Shown here one piece after another: positions 15,815 through 24,847 of a stretch of DNA of 64,000 bases. The stretch comes from Natrinema gelatinilyticum (lineage in GTDB: Archaea > Halobacteriota > Halobacteria > Halobacteriales > Natrialbaceae). A program made the position numbers and the translations under genes. Under the pieces are notes generated by a model, which was given only the letters and a program-made list of their open reading frames with translations, had not been told where the DNA came from and made no database searches. Within the stretch, counting starts at the first letter, position 1. Every line of letters starts with the position of its first letter. The stretch is taken from NCBI RefSeq assembly GCF_024266705.1, contig NZ_CP100758.1, positions 1 to 64,000 of the forward strand, written 5' to 3'.

Positions 15815-15896
15815 CGCTCTTGCGTAGCACGTTGTTGATTTCAGAGAGTCGCCTGGATAGCGTGTTTGAGTGCGTCTCGTCCCGGTTTTCGATATA
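15815..15896 (-). repeat. 82-bp inverted copy of an IS1595 3' end
   Basis: This segment is the reverse complement of 17837-17918, the last codons and terminus of the IS1595-type transposase gene at 17113-17892. There is one mismatch in 82 bp. It begins CGCTCTTGCGTAGCACGTTG. Identity ends abruptly inside the coding part, so it is a solo element end pointing the opposite way. Confidence 0.8.
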
Positions 15897-15970
15897 CGCT
15901 CTTCCATAGTTGATTGTTGATACTGCTGAGCTGTCGCTGCAAAGTCGAAGAGGACAAGGGCACCGCGTTA

Positions 15971-17109
15971 ATGACTAAGATAACTTTTGAAAGTCAAGGA
16001 ACTTCTGACACCACTTCTTTGCAAAGCTGATACGCTGTGTTATTTGTTCAAACGTTTCCTCAACGAGGTTTTTGAACCCGTCTTCATCGTCAACGATGAT
16101 TGGACACATTGTCCACTTGAGGTAGTCCCAGACCTTCTCGATTGGGTTAAGGTGCGGTGAGCTTGTTGGGAGAAAGATCAGATCAATCCCGAGGTGATGA
16201 GCGTGCTTGCGCGTGTGTTTACAGATATGAGATCCGTGCTTATCCAAGACGAGCAGAATCCGCTTGCCGGGATTCTGCTCGCGAATCCTCTCTAAGACCT
16301 CGCAAATCCGTTCTTTCTCCTCGGTTTCTTTGAACGTGACGAGGCTCTCACCGTTGAGTGCGTAGAACCCGACAGCCGAGTCTTCCGTCTTGACGAGCGG
16401 TCGTTCGATGTGAGGATCATCCACGTACCACACCCGGCGCGAATTATCGTACGGCTGTGGTTTTGACGCGTCAAAGAAGCCGAGGACGGTGCCGCCATCG
16501 GTGCAAATCTCCTCGTCAACGACCCAGCCGTCGTCAGTTTCACCCTCGCGTTTGTTGTGTGGCTGATCGTCCTCGTCGAGCGCGTCATCGACGCGCTCTT
16601 CGAGGATCTCGTCTGGATTCTCCGGCTGGTGCGGACGCTTTGGCCGTGGTTTTGCGTAGGAGAGCCCGAGATTCCGAAGAAAGGTACCGAGATAATTTGG
16701 ACTGTACTGGACACCGAATTCTTCCTGGAGGAGGTGCTGGATCTCCTGTGATTTCCAGGGCTGATCTTCACGAAGCATCTCAACCAGCTCTTCTTGTTGG
16801 TCTTCGTCGAGTTTCGGGGGTCTGCCGCCCCCGAAACTCGGCATAAGCTCTTCAAAGCCACCTTCATTCCAATCTTCCGCCCAGCGAGTCCCGGTGGCTG
16901 GAGACCGGCCTTCTCGATCGGCAGCCTCTGGAATTGTATCGCCTTGATAGAGATTCTTGACAAAACCAATTCGTCGAATATGGTGCTTGTCTTCGGCTTC
17001 TCGCAGCAACTCATCAATCTCTTCCTCTGGCAGGTGACGCTTAATCTCCGTTCGGCGTGATCCCATTACCTACGTATCAACTTCCACTTGCAAAAGTATT
17101 CATACTCAT
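15971..17109 (-). mobile_element. IS630-type insertion sequence (copy 2), intact
   Basis: The element is about 1139 bp, with imperfect inverted ends (ATGACTAAGATAACTTTTGA on the left; complement of the right end starts ATGAGTATGAATACTTTTGC). It is flanked by TA (15969-15970 and 17110-17111). It has landed at the 5' part of an IS1595-type transposase gene, which is decapitated immediately to the right. Confidence 0.85.
15975..17066 (-). CDS. IS630-family transposase, full length
   Basis: This 363-aa transposase is encoded in one frame. The N-terminal tandem HTH region (residues 1-140) contains IPEAADREGRSPATGTRWAE and FGGGRPPKL. The DDE catalytic core shows the first Asp in GTVLGFFDASKPQ, the second in ILLVLDKHGSHICKHTRKHA, and the C-terminal acidic residue in FLPTSSPHLNPIEKVWDYL. 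It serves as the intact reference for the two frameshifted IS630-type genes in this window. It occupies nearly the whole element. Confidence 0.9.
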   Translation of the reverse strand: MGSRRTEIKRHLPEEEIDELLREAEDKHHIRRIGFVKNLYQGDTIPEAADREGRSPATGTRWAEDWNEGGFEELMPSFGGGRPPKLDEDQQEELVEMLREDQPWKSQEIQHLLQEEFGVQYSPNYLGTFLRNLGLSYAKPRPKRPHQPENPDEILEERVDDALDEDDQPHNKREGETDDGWVVDEEICTDGGTVLGFFDASKPQPYDNSRRVWYVDDPHIERPLVKTEDSAVGFYALNGESLVTFKETEEKERICEVLERIREQNPGKRILLVLDKHGSHICKHTRKHAHHLGIDLIFLPTSSPHLNPIEKVWDYLKWTMCPIIVDDEDGFKNLVEETFEQITQRISFAKKWCQKFLDFQKLS

Positions 17110-17112
17110 TAA

Positions 17113-17892
17113 ATGGTCAGAAACGGCAGCTATGGGCACTTTCAGCGGTATCTCTGTAAGGATTGCGACCGCACATTCAACGATAAGACGGGCACGATTT
17201 TTGCTCACTCGAAGATTGCGCTCCGCCGGTGGTTGTTCTCGATCTACGCGTTTCTCCGGTTTAACACGAGTCTCCGGCAGCTACAGTGCGAAACCGAGGT
17301 GACACACAAGACGATCCACCGGCGCATCGAGCGCTTCGCCAGAGCGCTCGATGCGCCTTACCTCGATCTCGTCGGGCCGGTCGAAATCGACGAAGTGTAC
17401 GTATCTGCCGGGAAGAAAGGCCGCGAGCGCGACCAAGAGTCGCGCTCGCGTGGCCTCTCCACGCGTGGGCGCGGAACGTATGATGGCGACAAGCCACCCG
17501 TGTTCATCCTCGCTGATCGCGGGACCGGCCAGCGGTACGTGATCCCAGCGAAAGCCGCTGACGAATCGACGATTCGACTCCTCTTGGCCGACCGCCAAGA
17601 AGAGTCGCTGACTGTCTTTACTGACGGCTTTCGAGCGTACGAGCCACTCGAAGAGGACGACGCATTCACTCGTGAATACGTCGTCCACGGTGACGGTGAA
17701 TACGCCGACGACGAGATCTACGTCAATACCTGCGAGAACCACGCGTCGCTGACACGACGGTGGCTCTCGCCACATCGAGGTATCTCAAAAGATAAGCTAA
17801 CAAACTATCTCAGAGCGTTCCAACTCCGCCGGGAATTATATCGAAAACCGGGACGAGACGCACTCAAACACGCTATCCAGGCAACTCTCTGA
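17113..17892 (+). pseudogene. IS1595-family transposase lacking its N-terminus
   Basis: The 259-codon frame begins inside the zinc ribbon (MVRNGSYGHFQRYLCKDCDR); the preceding CxxC half is missing because an IS630 element sits directly upstream. The DDE core is present: VGPVEIDEVYVSAGKKGRER, VFTDGFRAYEPL, and NTCENHASLTRRWLSPHRGI. Related haloarchaeal copies have about 25-30 more N-terminal residues, as I recall. The left end of the element is replaced by an inverted copy of its own right end (15815-15896). Confidence 0.8.
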
Positions 17893-17918
17893 AATCAACA
17901 ACGTGCTACGCAAGAGCG
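17837..17918 (+). repeat. Right-end partner of the 82-bp inverted repeat
   Basis: This is the terminal 82 bp of the IS1595-type element. It overlaps the last transposase codons and ends at AGAGCG. It pairs with 15815-15896, so the two could act as a matched pair of ends. Confidence 0.8.
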
Positions 17919-17929
17919 ATGAGAAAAAC

Positions 17930-17983
17930 ATGGCCGAGCAGTACGGACTCGACGACTTCGAGGACGCGGATTTCGACGACTAA
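17930..17983 (+). pseudogene. 3' tail of a gene cut by the IS1595-type element
   Basis: The short frame MAEQYGLDDFEDADFDD has the acidic composition of a haloarchaeal C-terminus and starts right after the IS end. The frame is open into the IS. It is probably the tail of a gene whose 5' part was displaced by the transposon cluster. Confidence 0.35.
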
Positions 17984-19221
17984 ACTTCTATTTTAGACTC
18001 CAATTGCCTTTTAGAGAGGTATACGACCCCCGCGCCAATCAGTAAGGAAAGGAAAAATAATAGCGTTGAACCACCAAAAATACTAATACCTACCATCAGA
18101 AGTGTGGCACAACCAATAAGTATTGTTCGCTTCCTCAAAGTCCTAACAATCTTGGCTGAGTGCTGTGTGATCTCTTGTACAGATTTGGTAGTTTCAAACT
18201 CATTCTCTCCAAGTCTCTTCCAATATTCATCTAAGATCTCTACGCTATTCCATTCCGACGGGCCATTGACCAAACTATAAAGTCGACTATCCTCCTGTCT
18301 GAGTTCTATTTTGCATCCTTGACATTTCACAATTCCATCCTTTGGTGTATTGAGATCAGAGGATTTCCCACAAAACGGACATTTATCAAATGAGTATACA
18401 TTCTTTTCAGTATCATCATATGAAGCGGCTTCTAACACTTTAATATCTATAAGTGAAGAGAAAGCCGAAGTCAGTTCCCCGAACGCATCACCCGTCTCTT
18501 CCACAGAGTCATGCATCCTCTTACTCGCTAATTTGATCTCAAGAAACTCAGCTTCAGACGTATCACTATTCCCAAGTAATTCGACTATGGTATCCAAATA
18601 CGCATCGAATTTCTCTATATCCCTCTCAACTTCTTCAACAAACGACTGATACGGGTTCTCGACTTGGACTGAAAACTGGTCCGTATATGCTTCGTTCAAA
18701 GCCTCCACATCACGTTCTAAATCTCTAATCTCACTATCCGCGTTCTCAAATGCTTGTAAACACTGCTCTAGTAGTTGATCCGGTATTTCATCTTCTGGAA
18801 TACTCGATGCCATCTCCATATAGTTCACTACTTCGTCAATAGCATCATCAATAGCGTTGTAATCGTCATAACACTCTTTCATAGCATTGATACACCTAAT
18901 ATCGTCAATAGCAGTATACGGGTAATCATCCACATCCAGTGGATACCTGTCATTTAGATCCGCATCAGTAGAGTACGGCGATTGCTGCGCTGATGGAGCA
19001 ACACTATTCCCATGAATCGCATTGTGACAATCTTTACATACAGTTTTCAAGTTACTCAACTTGTGCGTCCCACCCTTTGACTTCGGGACAATATGGTGCG
19101 CATGAAGCTCCGCATTCCCGCCCGTCCCACCCTGTGCTCCACAATTCTGGCAAGTATGATTATCGCGTTTGTAGACCTGCTTCCGACGAGAGTCCCAATT
19201 CGACGGATACTGCTGTGACAT
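17980..19221 (-). CDS. Membrane-anchored HNH endonuclease with zinc ribbon
   Basis: This 413-aa protein begins with an HNH nuclease domain at residues 10-72: DNHTCQNCGAQGGTGGNAEL, then HAHHIVPKSKGGTHKLSNLK and VCKDCHNAIHG, including the structural CxxC pairs. Residues 95-270 form a long helical, acidic region, possibly coiled coil. A zinc ribbon follows at about 280-305 (CPFCGKSSDL, VKCQGC). Two adjacent transmembrane segments lie near the C-terminus (TILIGCATLLMVGISIFGGS and LLFFLSLLIGAGVVYL). The gene is AT-rich compared with the rest of the window, suggesting import. Nuclease plus membrane anchoring suggests a role against incoming DNA, which is inference. Confidence 0.8.
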   Translation of the reverse strand: MSQQYPSNWDSRRKQVYKRDNHTCQNCGAQGGTGGNAELHAHHIVPKSKGGTHKLSNLKTVCKDCHNAIHGNSVAPSAQQSPYSTDADLNDRYPLDVDDYPYTAIDDIRCINAMKECYDDYNAIDDAIDEVVNYMEMASSIPEDEIPDQLLEQCLQAFENADSEIRDLERDVEALNEAYTDQFSVQVENPYQSFVEEVERDIEKFDAYLDTIVELLGNSDTSEAEFLEIKLASKRMHDSVEETGDAFGELTSAFSSLIDIKVLEAASYDDTEKNVYSFDKCPFCGKSSDLNTPKDGIVKCQGCKIELRQEDSRLYSLVNGPSEWNSVEILDEYWKRLGENEFETTKSVQEITQHSAKIVRTLRKRTILIGCATLLMVGISIFGGSTLLFFLSLLIGAGVVYLSKRQLESKIEV

Positions 19222-19326
19222 TGATTGGTCATAAATTCCTACATTATCATATCAAACCATCGCTCGGAACCCCGCCACTTCCTGCTGAACATTAAATATT
19301 TACTAGCCGATACCACAGGTATAACT

Positions 19327-19449
19327 ATGACAGATACTACCACAACCTGCATCATCTGCGACACTCAACCAGACGACTCCCAGTATGCACTCTGCAACGG
19401 GTGCGTCTCCTTGCAAGAGGACAAGTTCGAACGCGAGGTGATTCAATGA
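19327..19449 (+). CDS. Small double-CxxC zinc-finger protein
   Basis: This 40-aa protein carries CIICDTQPDDSQYALCNGC: two CxxC pairs spaced as in a compact zinc ribbon. It starts at the ATG MTDTTTTCIIC. Its TGA overlaps the ATG of the next gene (ATGA), so the two are almost certainly co-translated. Function unknown. Confidence 0.6.
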   Translation: MTDTTTTCIICDTQPDDSQYALCNGCVSLQEDKFEREVIQ

Positions 19450-19595
19450 AGATTAAAAACGACCGCGTCAGTGTCCTCGACATTTACGACGTTGTCCGAG
19501 CTGAGGACGGAGAAATCCAAGCTGTCTCAGAGATGTGGGACCTCGACGCTGATCTCGTCCGCGAAGCTGTGGAATGGTGTGACAAGAATCGCTAG
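19446..19595 (+). CDS. DUF433-like small protein (possible antitoxin)
   Basis: This 49-aa protein (MKIKNDRVSVLDIYDVVRAE, then VSEMWDLDADLVREAVEWCD) has the pattern of DUF433-type proteins: a short strand followed by an HTH-like pair of helices. It overlaps the preceding zinc-finger gene by 4 bp. DUF433 proteins often act as antitoxins to PIN-like partners encoded downstream. Here the downstream position is occupied from 19686 by a transposon nest, and no partner can be seen. Confidence 0.5.
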   Translation: MKIKNDRVSVLDIYDVVRAEDGEIQAVSEMWDLDADLVREAVEWCDKNR

Positions 19596-19705
19596 TTGTC
19601 CACTCTCTCGAGAACGGCGACAGCAAAAGTTCGGTCTCACACCAGACGAACGCCGAAACGAGTCGAAGAGCTTGACAAACGCTACCATCCGTGTTCGGTT
19701 AAGAC

Positions 19706-20642
19706 GGCTCTATTGAATCCGCAGAGGGCGACGGGATTCATTGTTTGACGGCTTGTTCGACGTTATAGACTGCGGCTACGAGAGTGATTTCACGGAACTG
19801 GCGATACCATGCACGCGCTCGGACGGCGGAGCCGTACGAGCGCTTGATCACCGAGTTCACGGTTTCACAGATTGAGCGCTGGTTGTAGAGTTCATCCTCT
19901 ATCCGCGCATTGTGCGCGTGATCGTAGGGTGCGAAGACGCGATGTTTGATCAGTGGTCTTACTTCTTCAGCACGAAGCTCTTCGCGGAAGCTCATGTCGT
20001 CGTAGCCTTTGTCAGCGGCGAGGCTGAGCAGGTCGCCGGCGTTGCGCCGGGCGACCTGCGGCCCGATGTTGGTTCCGTTAGGCCACTTCGTGCTGCAGTG
20101 AACGTCGATAACCGCGCCCTGCGCGGTATCGACGAGAAACGTCGCTTGTATCGTCCGTACGTCTCGGTCACACCGGTTGAGATAGTGGGTTGATGCCTGT
20201 CGACGGTCGAAGTACGTGGCATCAATGGCGGCGTGACCAGACTGCTTGAGCAGCTCCGACGAAAGTCGGAGCAGCTCTCGCCAAATCTGCATCGGCGCTC
20301 GGTCAAACGACTTGCAGAGCGCGGATGGGCCGGGGAACTCGCCGCGCTCGAGATTGAGCGCGGCTCGTACCCGCTCCATCTCTTCGGCCCAATCGAGGAC
20401 TTCTTCAAGCGTTGCTTCCATGTGAAGCCGAAGAAAATGCAGGACAGTGTGCTTCCAGCCGGCAACTCCGTTGCCGGCAGGATGGCTGATCTGCATCAGC
20501 GCTGCATCAGTAAGTTTTCGTGCGATCGACACAGCCTGTTTAACGAAGCGGAAGAGAGTCTTTTGCACAAAGCTTCCTCTTCCGCTTCAATTCAATCATT
20601 CTGACGACTTACCCTGACGCCGTCAGTGGATTCAATAGAACC
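19706..20642 (-). mobile_element. IS5-type element nested in the ISH8-like left end
   Basis: The 937-bp element has inverted ends GGCTCTATTGAATCC and, on the other side, complement GGTTCTATTGAATCC. It is flanked by the 8-bp repeat GTTAAGAC (19698-19705 and 20643-20650). The target lies inside the inverted repeat of the ISH8-like element, which would disable that end for transposition. Confidence 0.9.
19738..20568 (-). CDS. IS5-family transposase
   Basis: This 276-aa DDE transposase appears intact. The first catalytic Asp is in HAAIDATYFDRRQASTHYLN, the second in LLSLAADKGYDDMSFREEL, and the Glu-bearing C-terminal motif is YNQRSICETVNSVIKRSYGS. The N-terminal region is helical. Codons are GC-rich and consistent with the surrounding transposons. 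Confidence 0.88.
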   Translation of the reverse strand: MQKTLFRFVKQAVSIARKLTDAALMQISHPAGNGVAGWKHTVLHFLRLHMEATLEEVLDWAEEMERVRAALNLERGEFPGPSALCKSFDRAPMQIWRELLRLSSELLKQSGHAAIDATYFDRRQASTHYLNRCDRDVRTIQATFLVDTAQGAVIDVHCSTKWPNGTNIGPQVARRNAGDLLSLAADKGYDDMSFREELRAEEVRPLIKHRVFAPYDHAHNARIEDELYNQRSICETVNSVIKRSYGSAVRARAWYRQFREITLVAAVYNVEQAVKQ

Positions 20643-20877
20643 GTTAAGACAAGAAACCGAGAGACTGCGCTCGATTGACGAAGCTATCGTTGTAGACCGC
20701 GTGGGGAGAGAATGTGTTCAAGACGCTCTCCCCGGACCTCATACGACGGCGGCTGACTTCCCTGTTTCCAGCCGAACGTATCGAAGACATCGCGCGCGAG
20801 CGCGATGTCGTCCAACGCCACCGGACAATCGACATCACGATGCTCGTCTGGACGCTCATCATGGGCTTCGCCGTCGA

Positions 20878-21986
20878 GTGGTCTGCGAAAGGATTGACCC
20901 GTTCGGAAGCGTATAGTCCGCGATGAAGAGCAGCTCACGAGGCCGTTTGGTGAAACATCTTGCAGAGGCAGAACTAGATCAGGCAATCGAAAAGGCGCAG
21001 AAGGCGGACGAGACCCGTCTCGTCCGGCGGTTGTGTTTCGTGAAGAACCTCTATCAGGGAGATACGCGCGAACAAGCGGGCAACCGCGTCGGAATCTCCC
21101 GATCCACGACGCGTCGGTGGGCGTGTGCATGGAATGATGGTGGTGTCGAGGGGCTCCGCCCGGGCTTCGGCGGCGGCAGGCCGCCGAAGCTCTCGTCCGA
21201 ACAGTTTGAGGAACTCTGTGAAATCCTCGAAAGCGACCAACCGTGGACGCCTACACAGATTCACACGCTTATCAAGGATCGCTACGGCGTCACGTATCAT
21301 CCGGCACATCTCAGCCGAAAGTTACGTGAAGCCGGAATGAACTATGCCAAGCCACGTCCAATGGACCCTCGCCATCCCGACGACGCTGAGGAGATTCTCG
21401 CCGAGCGCCTCGATCAGGCGCTCGGCGAGGAAGCCCACGAAGAGAAGGACGACGAGCCTGTCGTGTTCGGGTTCTTTCGATGAGGCGTGGCCCCAACCGT
21501 TCGAGAACTCTCAGCGGATGTGGTCGTTTGACCGGACTGTGACGATTGAGAAACCGCTCGTAACGGTTTCGTGGCGGTCGATCGGGTTCTATGCACTAAC
21601 TGGTCAGAGCGTGATTACGTTCAAAGAGCGGTTGGTCAAGGAGACGATCGTCGAGGCGCTCGAAGAGATCCGCGAGCAGAATCCGGGTGGGCGAATTCTG
21701 CTCGTGGCCGACAACTATGGGTCTCATCATGCGCGTCTCACCCAGCAACGGGCCGACGAACTCGGCATCGAGTTCGTCTTCCTCCCGCCGTATTCGCCGA
21801 CATTGAACGCGATCGAACCGCTGTGGAAAGACGTGAAACGCGAGATTTCGCCAGAGATCTTTGCGGATCGTGACCACTTCAAAACATTTCTCACCGAGAC
21901 ATTTCTCCAGTTGAGTCATCGGCTGAGCTTCGCTACTGACTGGATCGAGACGTTTCTCCCAGATGTTCAGAAGTTACGCTGATCAC
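20878..21986 (+). mobile_element. IS630-type insertion sequence (copy 3) at the centre of a 26-bp palindrome
   Basis: The 1109-bp element has related ends (GTGGTCTGCGAAAGG; complement of right end GTGATCAGCGTAACT). TCGA occurs at both junctions (20874-20877, 21987-21990). The uninterrupted target is the coding palindrome GGGCTTCGCCG-TCGA-CGGCGAAGCCC of the IS4 transposase gene. The insertion is exactly central. Confidence 0.8.
20923..21982 (+). pseudogene. IS630-family transposase, frameshifted
   Basis: Frame 1 (20923-21483) has the HTH region REQAGNRVGISRSTTRRWAC and the FGGGRPPKL linker, ending VVFGFFR-stop. Frame 2 continues DEAWPQPFENSQRMW, then ILLVADNYGSHHARLTQQRA and LPPYSPTLNAIEPLWKDVKR. 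A one-base change at about 21478-21484 (TTCTTTCGATGAG) separates them, exactly at the first catalytic Asp. Repair would give a full-length protein of about 350 aa. Confidence 0.8.
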
Positions 21987-23230
21987 TCGACGGCGAAGCC
22001 CGCACGATCGCCGGATTTCAGCGGGCCTACTCCGCAGCGACTAACCAGACTGTTGCTCGCTCTAGTTTCTATGACCGGTTCACACCAGCACTTGGTGCCC
22101 TGTTGAGCGACCTCCTCGAGCACGCTCTCGAGGAGGTCGCGGTTCCCCACACGATCGCGCCACAGTTTGAGTTGTTTCGTGATGTGCTGATCGCCGATGC
22201 AACCGGAAAACGGTTGCATCGGCTCCTTAGCGAGTTTCCAGCGACTCACTCGGATCAGTCCGGCGCGAAGCTTCACCTCGTCCATAACGCCACTACTCAG
22301 AGCCTCGAACAGTTCCAGCTCACCGACGAACGCACCCAGGAGAGCAGCCAGCTCCGCACAGGGAGCTGGCTGCGAGGCCGGTTGTTACTGTTCGATCTCG
22401 GGTTCTACAGTTTCCGCCGGTTCGCGTTGATCGAAGAAAATGGCGGGTTCTTTTTGACGCGGCTAAAGTCAAACGCGAACCCATTGATCGTCGGGGAGCG
22501 GCGGAAATGGCGCGGGCGCGCCATTTCCTTGCCAGGCCGTCGTCTCCAGGATGTTCTGGGCGACCTCACACGTGAGATCGTGGACGTGACTGTGGAGATC
22601 ACGTTCAAGCGACGGCCGTACGCTGGGAAACAATCAACCGACACGATGGAGTTTCGCATCGTCGGTGTCCGCAACGAGGACACCGACGACTACCATCTGT
22701 ACGTTACGAACCTGCCCGATGAGTTCACTCCGAGGCAGGTTGCGGCGCTGTATGGGTTGCGGTGGGAAGTGGAATTGCTGTTCCGGGAGTTGAAATCGCT
22801 GTATGGGCTGGAGAAGTTCCAGACAAGTGATCCAGCAATCGTGGAACTGCTGGTTGTGGCGGCTCTGCTGACGCTTGTGGTCAGCAGAGCCTTACTCGGT
22901 ATATTTCAGGAGTTGTTTCCTGAGACGGTGTTCCCTCGGGAACGCTGGGCGAGGACCTTCAGGTCTCTCGCCCAGCTCATCCTCGAAGAGTTGGCCCAGT
23001 CGTTCGGACATCCACCGCCGAACCTGCCGGAGTTGCTGTTTCGTGACGCTCGTCAACCAGAGAAATCACGCCTCTTACTTAGTGAACGAGTGGCTGAAGC
23101 CTTCATGAGGCGATCCAGTGCTTAACCGAACACCAATGCAAACGCTACAGAGAGCCCAAAAAATGTCAAATCAACCACTTTTTCCTTTCTAGGGGCGGAG
23201 CTAAAACACCTCTCCATTGGTCTTTAGCTT

Positions 23231-24162
23231 GCTCTATTGAAAATGCGGTACGGCAGCACGATCATAGCTTCTCAGCCATCTTCTTGATGTTGTGAAGAGC
23301 GAACATGAGGACAATTTCACGGAACTGTCGGTACTAGAACCGCGAACGCAAGGCGGAGTCTTGCGTTCGCTTCGTGGTTGAATAAGACGTTTCTGCCATC
23401 CAGCGTTGCGTGTACCTGTTCTCCTGATTGAGTGCGTTGTGCGCAGCAGCCATCGGCATTGATCCACGGTGATGAACGAGGTATTCGAGATCGCACCCAG
23501 ACAACTCGTACTCGGTGTGCCAGTCCTGAAATCCGTTATCGGCGACGACGGCCCGCGGGTCGTCCGCATTTCCGCGGACGACCCGCGGGCCAGCCTTCGT
23601 GTCATGTTCACGCTCGATACAACAATGCACGTCCAGCACCGCCAGCGACTCTGTATCGGTGAGTGTCGTCGCTTTGATCGTCTTCACCGCTTGACCCTGT
23701 CGCTGCAGGTAGTACTGTGAGGCTTGCTTCCGTTCGAAGAACGTACTCTCGAGAGCGACGTGGCTGGAGTGGCGGAGTTGCTGCGCGGAAGCGCGCAGCA
23801 ACGCCCGCCAGACGTACATCGCGTATCGGTCAAGCGAGTGGTAGAACGTCGTTGGGTCAGGCAATGCATCTGGGTGAATGCCAAGACGCTCACAGATATC
23901 TGGCATAAAAGCCCGAGCCGATCAACGAGTTCGGTGAACGTGTGGCCTTCTTCCTTCCGAATACAATGAGCAACGATGTGTGCTTCGCGGGGAAGCCCGC
24001 CTGACTCAGGCTTCCCCGCGTGATTCCCCAAAGCTTGTTTTGCTACACGTAGTGCCTTCTCAACGAGGCCGAGGAGTGCGACTGCCATAATCGGCTTCTC
24101 GACCTCGTTCTCTCAAATTATTACGGAACAGTCCGGACGCCGTCTGTCGTTTTCAATAAAGC
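23231..24162 (-). mobile_element. Degenerate IS5-type element
   Basis: The ends are GCTCTATTGAAAA on the left and complement GCTTTATTGAAAA on the right. They resemble the ends of the IS5-type element at 19706-20642. No clear target duplication was found. The transposase inside is broken. The right end truncates the gene at 24164-24847. Confidence 0.65.
23234..24088 (-). pseudogene. IS5-family transposase with at least two frameshifts
   Basis: The pieces are an N-terminal frame (VEKALRVAKQALGNHAGKPE), a central frame with LESTFFERKQASQYYLQRQG and AVVADNGFQDWHTEYELSG, and a short C-terminal frame reading YRQFREIVLMFALHNIKK. They sit in different frames with breaks near 23906 and 23335. It is homologous in layout to the transposase at 19738-20568. 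Confidence 0.75.
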
Positions 24163-24163
24163 A

Positions 24164-24847
24164 GGCCAATCAACCTTTGAACAGGGTCTACGCGATGACA
24201 TCGTCGCTGCACTGGCGTTCTATCTTCGCATTAGCGAAGTCCTGGGTACCTCAACAGAAGAGCTGATCGAGGACGCCATCATTCGGACGTATGAGCAAGA
24301 GCGTCCGGACTGGGCGGTCGGACACGCAACGGTAGATGTCGCTGCCGACGACCGGACGAAGGCTGCCAAACAAGGTTCGAGGAAACTCACAGAGGGTGAC
24401 ACTCGACTGTCCAGCACGGAACTCAGAGCAATCGCCGAGACTAAACTAAGCCTATTGAGCAACATGCAACGACAGCGTGAACTCACAGCGAGAGAATTTC
24501 GAAAAGCGGCTCTCGAAAACCCGGGTCAGTTAGAGGAAGGCCTTGAGATTGTGGACGCACAGCCCGATGCGCCGGGGAATACAGTCGTTCCAGATCTCGT
24601 GGCAAAAGATACGGATGGGAATCCCGTCTTGATCAAACTCAATCGTTTGGCGAACATCGAACAGCGCCCTGAATCGACGGTAGATCGCGTCCGAGAACTC
24701 ATCAACCAGTACGGGGGCGAGGATCGAGTACGTGCTTTCATTGTGGTTCCCGATTTTGAACTCGAAGAGGGGGACGAGGAGACGTCACTGCACAACCTCC
24801 GAGACCCTGAAAGTCCAATTGAATTGAAGTCGGTGGTATTGGTTTGA
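24164..24847 (+). pseudogene. 5'-truncated gene with NucS-like PD-(D/E)XK C-terminus
   Basis: The frame is open from the IS5-type junction without a proper start: FEQGLRDDIVAALAFYLRIS, TYEQERPDWAVGHATVDVAA, then the nuclease-like GNTVVPDLVAKDTDGNPVLI. The PDLVAKD...PVLIKL strand pair looks like the acidic-Lys core of NucS-type PD-(D/E)XK nucleases (usually (D)xL..D..G..vvIExK), although the expected Glu appears as Ile. About 228 codons remain. The insertion of the IS removed the N-terminus. It runs convergently with the defence operon at 25014-37527. Confidence 0.5.

Larger units (their letters stand above)
20714..23125 (+). pseudogene. ISH8-like IS4 transposase, interrupted by an IS630-type element
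   Basis: The N-terminal part (MFKTLSPDLIRRRLTSLFPA, then TIDITMLVWTLIMGFAV) ends at 20877. The rest resumes at 21987 (DGEARTIAGFQRAYSAATNQ) and runs to 23125 with the DDE core. That core includes LIADATGKRLHRLLSEFPA, LLFDLGFYSFRRFALI, and the YREK-like LYGLRWEVELLFRELKSLYG motif. Rejoining across the insertion restores GFAVDGEARTI, so the gene was intact when hit. Confidence 0.85.
19686..23138 (+). mobile_element. ISH8-like IS4-family element carrying two nested insertions
   Basis: Related ends (CATCCGTGTTCGGTTAAG on the left; complement of the right end CATTGGTGTTCGGTTAAG) are flanked by the exact 10-bp direct repeat CAAACGCTAC (19676-19685 and 23139-23148). Removing the nested IS5-type and IS630-type insertions with their duplications leaves about 1.4 kb. 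That size, with a 10-bp duplication, fits ISH8-like IS4 elements as I remember them. The left end itself is interrupted 20 bp in by the IS5-type element. Confidence 0.88.
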
